NCBI GenBank assembly: GCA_045540055.1
Contig: JAZQGO010000023.1
Location: 1-63,679 of the forward strand
DNA length: 63,679 bases
DNA from: SIG565 sp045540055
GTDB taxonomy: Bacteria > Bacillota > Clostridia > Oscillospirales > Acutalibacteraceae
Reading direction: 5' to 3'
The notes under the pieces are model-generated. The model was not told where the DNA came from, did not search any database, and was given only the letters and a program-made list of their open reading frames with translations. The position numbers were made by a program, and so were the translations under genes. Positions within the stretch are counted from its first letter, which is position 1; each line of letters starts with the position of its first letter. Shown here piece after piece: positions 59,842-63,679 of this stretch.

Positions 59842-60792
59842 ATGTTAGAGATTGAAAAGCCCAGAATTGAAACGCTGGAGTTATCTGAGGATGGCACCTA
59901 CGGTAAATTCAGAATGACACACCTTGAAAGAGGTTATGCAATAACGCTCGGTAACAGTATGCGCAGAGTTCTTCTGTCTACTCTTCCCGGTGTTGCTGTA
60001 ACAGGCATCAAAATTGACGGTGTTGTTCATGAATTCACAACCGTTCAGGGCATCAAAGAAGATATAACCGAAATAGTTCTTAATATTAAGGGACTTATTG
60101 CGAAGCTTCACAGTGACGGTCCAAAAACTGTTTATATTGAAGCCGAGGGCCCCGGCGAAGTAACTGCAGCCGATATTAAGGCAGACAGTGAAGTTGAAAT
60201 CTTAAATAAAGACCTTCACATCGCAACACTCGATGTTGACGGTAAACTCAATATGGAATTGACGCTCAACCGTGGTCGCGGCTATGTTCCTGCTGAGCAG
60301 AACAAGCCCGAGCAGTCGGTTATCGGTTTAATCCCTGTAGATTCAATTTTCACACCTGTGCTTAAGTCTAATTTCTCGGTTGAAGATACCCGTCAAGGCA
60401 GCGAAATTAACAAGAACGCTCTTACCTTGGAAGTTTGGACCGACGGCTCTATTATGGCTAATGAAGCTGTTTCTATGTCCGCAAAGATCCTTATTGAGCA
60501 TTTCGAGCTTTTCCTTGACCTTACCGAAGGCGTAGCTGATGGCGAAAGCTTTATGGCCGAAAAGGGTAATGGTGATAAGGAAAAGGTTCTCGATATGACA
60601 ATTGAGGAACTTGATTTGTCTGTTCGTAGCTTTAATTGCTTGAAGCGCGCAGGCATCAACACAGTTGAAGACCTCATCAACAAGTCTGAAGAAGACATGA
60701 TGAAGGTTAGAAACCTTGGCCGTAAGTCTTTAGAAGAGGTTATTGCTAAACTTGATTCGTTTGGCTACACCCTCAAGAAAGAAGACGAATAA
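59842..60792 (+). CDS. rpoA: RNA polymerase alpha subunit
   Basis: A 316-aa subunit. The N-terminal dimerisation domain (about 1-230) has RGYAITLGNSMRRVLLSTLPG; the C-terminal domain (about 245-310) has the DNA- and activator-binding helices ELDLSVRSFNCLKRAGINTVEDL and KVRNLGRKSLEEV. Length matches the family. Confidence 0.98.
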   Translation: MLEIEKPRIETLELSEDGTYGKFRMTHLERGYAITLGNSMRRVLLSTLPGVAVTGIKIDGVVHEFTTVQGIKEDITEIVLNIKGLIAKLHSDGPKTVYIEAEGPGEVTAADIKADSEVEILNKDLHIATLDVDGKLNMELTLNRGRGYVPAEQNKPEQSVIGLIPVDSIFTPVLKSNFSVEDTRQGSEINKNALTLEVWTDGSIMANEAVSMSAKILIEHFELFLDLTEGVADGESFMAEKGNGDKEKVLDMTIEELDLSVRSFNCLKRAGINTVEDLINKSEEDMMKVRNLGRKSLEEVIAKLDSFGYTLKKEDE

Positions 60793-60820
60793 GACCAATC
60801 ATTATTAAGGAGTGAGTATA

Positions 60821-61162
60821 ATGCCAGGTACAAGAAAGCTTGGAAGAACCAGCGACCACAGAACTGCTATGCTCAGAGCTATGGTAACCTTCTTGTTTGA
60901 AAACGGCAAGATTGAAACCACAGTTACTCGTGCTAAAGAAGTTCGTTCTATGGCAGAGAAATACATTACACTCGCTAAAGATAATAGTCTTCACAACAGA
61001 CGTCAGGCTTTAGCCTTCATTACTAAGGAAGCGGTTGTTGTAAAACTTTTCAACGAAATTGCTCCTAAGTATCAGGACGTTAACGGCGGTTACTGCCGTA
61101 TTACTAAGACAGGTCCCCGTCGCGGTGACGCTGCCGAAATGGCTATTATTGAGTTAATCTAA
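60821..61162 (+). CDS. rplQ: Ribosomal protein L17
   Basis: A 113-aa protein, the last gene of the operon. It has RKLGRTSDHRTAMLRAMVTFLFENGKIETT and the end GGYCRITKTGPRRGDAAEMAIIELI. The ATG at 60821 is 8 nt after AAGGAG; an in-frame GTG at 60812 overlaps that site. Confidence 0.98.
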   Translation: MPGTRKLGRTSDHRTAMLRAMVTFLFENGKIETTVTRAKEVRSMAEKYITLAKDNSLHNRRQALAFITKEAVVVKLFNEIAPKYQDVNGGYCRITKTGPRRGDAAEMAIIELI

Positions 61163-61180
61163 TTTCTCAAAAACTAAAGG

Positions 61181-61238
61181 TTGGTCCTCGCATTGCAAGG
61201 CTTGAAAAAAGTCTTACAATGCGGGGACTAAATTTTTT
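61181..61238 (+). terminator. Terminator of the ribosomal operon
   Basis: Long stem from GTCCTCGCATTG to CAATGCGGGGAC (G-U pairs) with an inner AAG...CTT helix, then TAAATTTTTTT. Confidence 0.85.
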
Positions 61239-61254
61239 GTAACAATATTGTAAA

Positions 61255-61283
61255 TTGAATATATAAATATAAGCGGTTATACT
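61255..61283 (+). promoter_or_regulatory. Sigma-A promoter for the ABC-lipoprotein operon
   Basis: TTGAAT, 17 bp, TATACT, about 25 nt before the start codon. No GntR-type regulator gene is next to it, unlike many YtrB-like systems. Confidence 0.6.
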
Positions 61284-61308
61284 TAAAGCATAAAAGGAGG
61301 GAGCGCAT

Positions 61309-62007
61309 ATGAGCGAATTGTTAAAATGCGATGGTCTTACTAAGCAGTATGGAGATTCTTTGGCGCTTAATGATGTTAATTTTACCATTGAAAGCGGAAA
61401 AATCGTCGGTATTTTGGGCCCTAACGGGTCGGGTAAAACAACCTTAATTAAGCTAATCAACGGTCTGCTCACCCCAACTGAGGGTAAAATTACCATTGAG
61501 GGTAATAAACCGGGCGTTGAGACCAAAAAGGTGGTCGCATACTTACCTGATAATATTTTCTTAAACGGTTGGATGCGCATCGAACAGATAATAACCTATT
61601 TTGCCGACTTTTATGCAGATTTTCGGGTTGAGGTTGCATATGAAATGCTGTCAAAGCTGGGCATTTCGCCCCGTTCGCAATTAAGGACGCTTTCAAAGGG
61701 TAACAAGGAAAAGGTTTGCTTAATACTTGTTATGAGCCGTAACGCTCACCTATACGTGCTTGACGAACCGATAGCGGGTGTTGACCCAGCCGCTCGCGAT
61801 TACGTTATTTCGACCATTATGAATAACTATAACCCCGACGCTTCGGTAATTATTTCTACCCATCTAATTGCCGATATCGAGCCTATTTTAGATGAAGTAA
61901 TTTTCATCAAAAATGGTAATATCGTGCTTCAGCAGTCGGTAGAAGGCATAAAGGCAGAGCACGGCAAGGGCGTTGACGAATTATTCAGGGAGGTATTTAG
62001 ATGGTAA
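61309..62007 (+). CDS. ABC transporter ATPase, YtrB-like
   Basis: A 232-aa ATPase. Walker A is GPNGSGKT (37-44) and Walker B is LYVLDEPIAGVD (about 146-157); the signature is LSKGNKEK rather than LSGGQ, as is usual in the YtrB/BcrA-like group that works with six-helix permeases. AAAGGAGGG precedes the ATG. Its end overlaps the permease gene by 7 bp. The cargo is unknown; related systems act in antibiotic resistance or wall-stress responses. Confidence 0.9.
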   Translation: MSELLKCDGLTKQYGDSLALNDVNFTIESGKIVGILGPNGSGKTTLIKLINGLLTPTEGKITIEGNKPGVETKKVVAYLPDNIFLNGWMRIEQIITYFADFYADFRVEVAYEMLSKLGISPRSQLRTLSKGNKEKVCLILVMSRNAHLYVLDEPIAGVDPAARDYVISTIMNNYNPDASVIISTHLIADIEPILDEVIFIKNGNIVLQQSVEGIKAEHGKGVDELFREVFRW

Positions 62008-62807
62008 AGAAGCTTTTTAAATATGAAATAGCCGCATACCTTCGTGTATGGGTTCCCGCCCAATTGATACTTTTAGTGGTTGCTCTTTTTGGCAGAGCAG
62101 CACAGTTATTAGAAGCAGATAATTTCGTCTATGAAGCTCTATTTTCTTTTACACTGATTATTTATGCTACTTGCGTGATCGCATCAATAAGCTTTACTAT
62201 GATTTTTGCGATTATAAGGTATTACCGAAATCTATTTACAAGTCAGGGATATCTTAGCTTTACATTGCCGGTTTCGGCATCACAGCATATTTTTGTTAAG
62301 ACCGCTACGGCAGTATTGTTCAATATTGCGTCAGTGATAGTCGCCTTTATTTCCTTTATTATAATTAGTATGGGTGACTTTTTTGTAGAGTTTATGAAAG
62401 CGGTAGGATACCTTTCCAATATCGCTTTTAAGGCAGTGGGCAGCGATTTCGTTTTCTATATTATAGAGGCAATCGTTTTGCTAATTATATATATTACGAC
62501 ATCTTATATGCTTTACATTGTGTGTATAACAATCGGTCAAAAGGCAAACAAAGGTCGCATAGGTTTTGCAATATTAGCCTACGGTGTTATTTACGTTATA
62601 ACACAGATTATCTACACCGTAATTCAAACCACAGTTTTATTTTTACCGCCGGAGCGTTTCGAAGCAATAGGAAAATATTGTGTCAAAAATGCAGAATGGC
62701 TAACCCATATAGGTCTTATTTCATTAATTGTTATAAACGTGGCTCTGGCACTTATATATTTCTTTGTCAGCCGTCGAATCATTATTAAAAAATTAAATCT
62801 GCATTAA
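62001..62807 (+). CDS. ABC-2-like membrane permease
   Basis: A 268-aa protein with about six predicted helices (near 20-38, 45-75, 100-128, 148-175, 185-212, 230-258) and a short basic C-terminus (RRIIIKKLNLH). The first cytoplasmic residues VKKLFKYEIAAYLR fit permeases paired with YtrB-type ATPases. It is coupled to the ATPase gene by overlap and followed 12 nt later by a lipoprotein gene. Confidence 0.85.
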   Translation: MVKKLFKYEIAAYLRVWVPAQLILLVVALFGRAAQLLEADNFVYEALFSFTLIIYATCVIASISFTMIFAIIRYYRNLFTSQGYLSFTLPVSASQHIFVKTATAVLFNIASVIVAFISFIIISMGDFFVEFMKAVGYLSNIAFKAVGSDFVFYIIEAIVLLIIYITTSYMLYIVCITIGQKANKGRIGFAILAYGVIYVITQIIYTVIQTTVLFLPPERFEAIGKYCVKNAEWLTHIGLISLIVINVALALIYFFVSRRIIIKKLNLH

Positions 62808-62819
62808 GGAGGGTCTGGC

Positions 62820-63557
62820 ATGAAAAAAGTATTAAAGATTTTTGTTTCGTGTGTTATAGTTGTTTCGCTTTGCCTTACCCTTACGGGTTGTAATATGCTC
62901 GATGAAATGCGCGCATCTCAAGGCTTTTGGCAGAAGGATGCAACCATAAAATTTAGAGGTGCTAAATATTTGCCGTTACCCGCGTGCAACGCGCTTGACC
63001 CCAATTGGAGTCTTGACATAATGTATGTCACACAGCCCGATGTGCCTGTGTTGCTGAGCGAAATCTTTGGTGATATGTTAGACGTCAGTGAGGATTACAC
63101 ACTTCTTTGCGTCAGCACAGAGGAAAATGTAATAACATACTGCCGCGAGGATAGGTATGAGGAAATTTTATCTAAGATAACAAACGGTGTTGAGTGTAAT
63201 ACATATTGTTACGAGCATATTGAATATGACGAAACAACGTGGGAAACAAACTATTCCTATCGCAAATTCACCAAGGCTGAGAATGATGCCATAAATCAGG
63301 TGTTTGCAAAAACCAAACCTCAGGTTATGGAGTTTTCGGCAAGCTTAGATTATAATAAAGCACTTTGGGTTGAAAAGCGCAGTGATGACATGCTGTTTTA
63401 TGAGGATACTTTTTCTATTATGGAAATAAACGATAAATATTTAATTGTTATTGAAACAAAGGATGATATGAGTGTTTATCAGGTGGAAAAATCATTAAAA
63501 CCGATTTTTAAAGAAATGTTCTCAAAATATTATAACGAAGAGTTTGACGAATATTAA
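62820..63557 (+). CDS. Hypothetical lipoprotein
   Basis: A 245-aa secreted lipoprotein with a basic start, a hydrophobic core and the lipobox LTGC (Cys 24). The mature part is acidic, rich in Tyr, Asp and Glu, and matches no family I recognise. AAGGAGGG precedes the ATG, 12 nt after the permease gene, so it belongs to the same operon. It may be a binding or accessory component of the transporter on the outer membrane face. Confidence 0.75.
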   Translation: MKKVLKIFVSCVIVVSLCLTLTGCNMLDEMRASQGFWQKDATIKFRGAKYLPLPACNALDPNWSLDIMYVTQPDVPVLLSEIFGDMLDVSEDYTLLCVSTEENVITYCREDRYEEILSKITNGVECNTYCYEHIEYDETTWETNYSYRKFTKAENDAINQVFAKTKPQVMEFSASLDYNKALWVEKRSDDMLFYEDTFSIMEINDKYLIVIETKDDMSVYQVEKSLKPIFKEMFSKYYNEEFDEY

Positions 63558-63558
63558 T

Positions 63559-63600
63559 AAAAATCACGAGTTGCTCAAAGCAACTCGAGATTTTTATTTT
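63559..63600 (+). terminator. Terminator after the lipoprotein gene
   Basis: Perfect 9-bp stem CGAGTTGCT / AGCAACTCG with a CAA loop, flanked by AAAATCA and a TTTTTATTTT tail. Confidence 0.88.
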
Positions 63601-63603
63601 GTC

Positions 63604-63679
63604 TGTGACAAAGTTAACCCCCTGTTCTACAGGGGGTATTAAAATAGCTTTTAGCGAGGAGTAGAGTAGACAATAAAAA
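63604..63679 (+). mobile_element. Possible left end of an IS200/IS605-type element
   Basis: The window ends in AACCCCCTGT-TCT-ACAGGGGGTATT, a subterminal hairpin without a T-run, followed by a purine-rich stretch (GAGGAGTAGAGTAGAC) and AATAAAAA. IS200-type elements carry such imperfect hairpins just upstream of tnpA, whose start would lie just beyond the edge. No transposase is visible, so this rests on resemblance only. Confidence 0.35.

Overview
The window looks like a stretch of chromosome from an anaerobic, low-to-moderate-GC Gram-positive bacterium of the class Clostridia. The order Oscillospirales/Ruminococcaceae is my inference; no 16S rRNA is present. The evidence is the Firmicutes-type S10-spc-alpha ribosomal operon with a zinc-ribbon S14, the KOW-protein/infA/rpmJ junction, many near-consensus sigma-A promoters with 17-bp spacers, the gene neighbourhoods DUF177-rpmF and DUF512-der-plsY-gpsA, TTG and GTG starts behind strong Shine-Dalgarno sites, and a G5/3D cell-wall protein. 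I saw no tRNA, rRNA or CRISPR array.

Layout. 0-5 kb: an M24 peptidase, a small protein and an XRE regulator divergent around a palindromic operator, an ECF sigma factor with a membrane partner, and a secreted G5/3D protein. 5-18 kb: pyrR-uraA, a HAD phosphatase, mnmA with a LUD-domain gene, a D,D-carboxypeptidase, pgi, a P-loop gene, DUF177-rpmF, then DUF512-der-plsY-gpsA. 18-21 kb: an accessory patch with a frameshifted secreted repeat protein, a BspA-type leucine-rich-repeat membrane protein and a tiny XRE regulator. 21-27 kb: a COG2509 flavoprotein, rpmB, a HAD phosphatase, an MFS transporter, dCMP deaminase, and a NAD-dependent DNA ligase homologue that lacks key residues. 27-41 kb: a fused MacB-like ABC exporter, a trehalose-type disaccharide gene set (GH65 phosphorylase, beta-phosphoglucomutase, GH37 trehalase), and a two-gene ABC system whose ATPase is fused to a large glycoside-hydrolase-like module. 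41-45 kb: acpP, aroC, proS and a NagD-like phosphatase. 45-61 kb: an uninterrupted ribosomal protein operon from rpsJ to rplQ, including secY, adk, map, infA and rpoA, behind a long structured leader. 61-63.7 kb: a small ABC transporter with a lipoprotein, then what may be the left end of an IS200/IS605-type element at the window edge.

How the genes fit together. Most are housekeeping: translation, envelope lipid and wall synthesis, pyrimidine salvage and central sugar metabolism. The GH65 enzyme, PgmB and Pgi can jointly feed a phosphorolysed disaccharide into glycolysis, while the GH37 enzyme offers a hydrolytic route. The most unusual locus is 35365-41445. There a protein resembling GH106-type rhamnosidases over about 830 residues continues without a break into a lipoprotein-exporter-type ABC ATPase, followed by an FtsX-type permease with a long coiled coil. 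I know of no described system with this architecture. Second in interest are the LigA homologue with two active-site substitutions and the thrice-frameshifted surface-protein gene.
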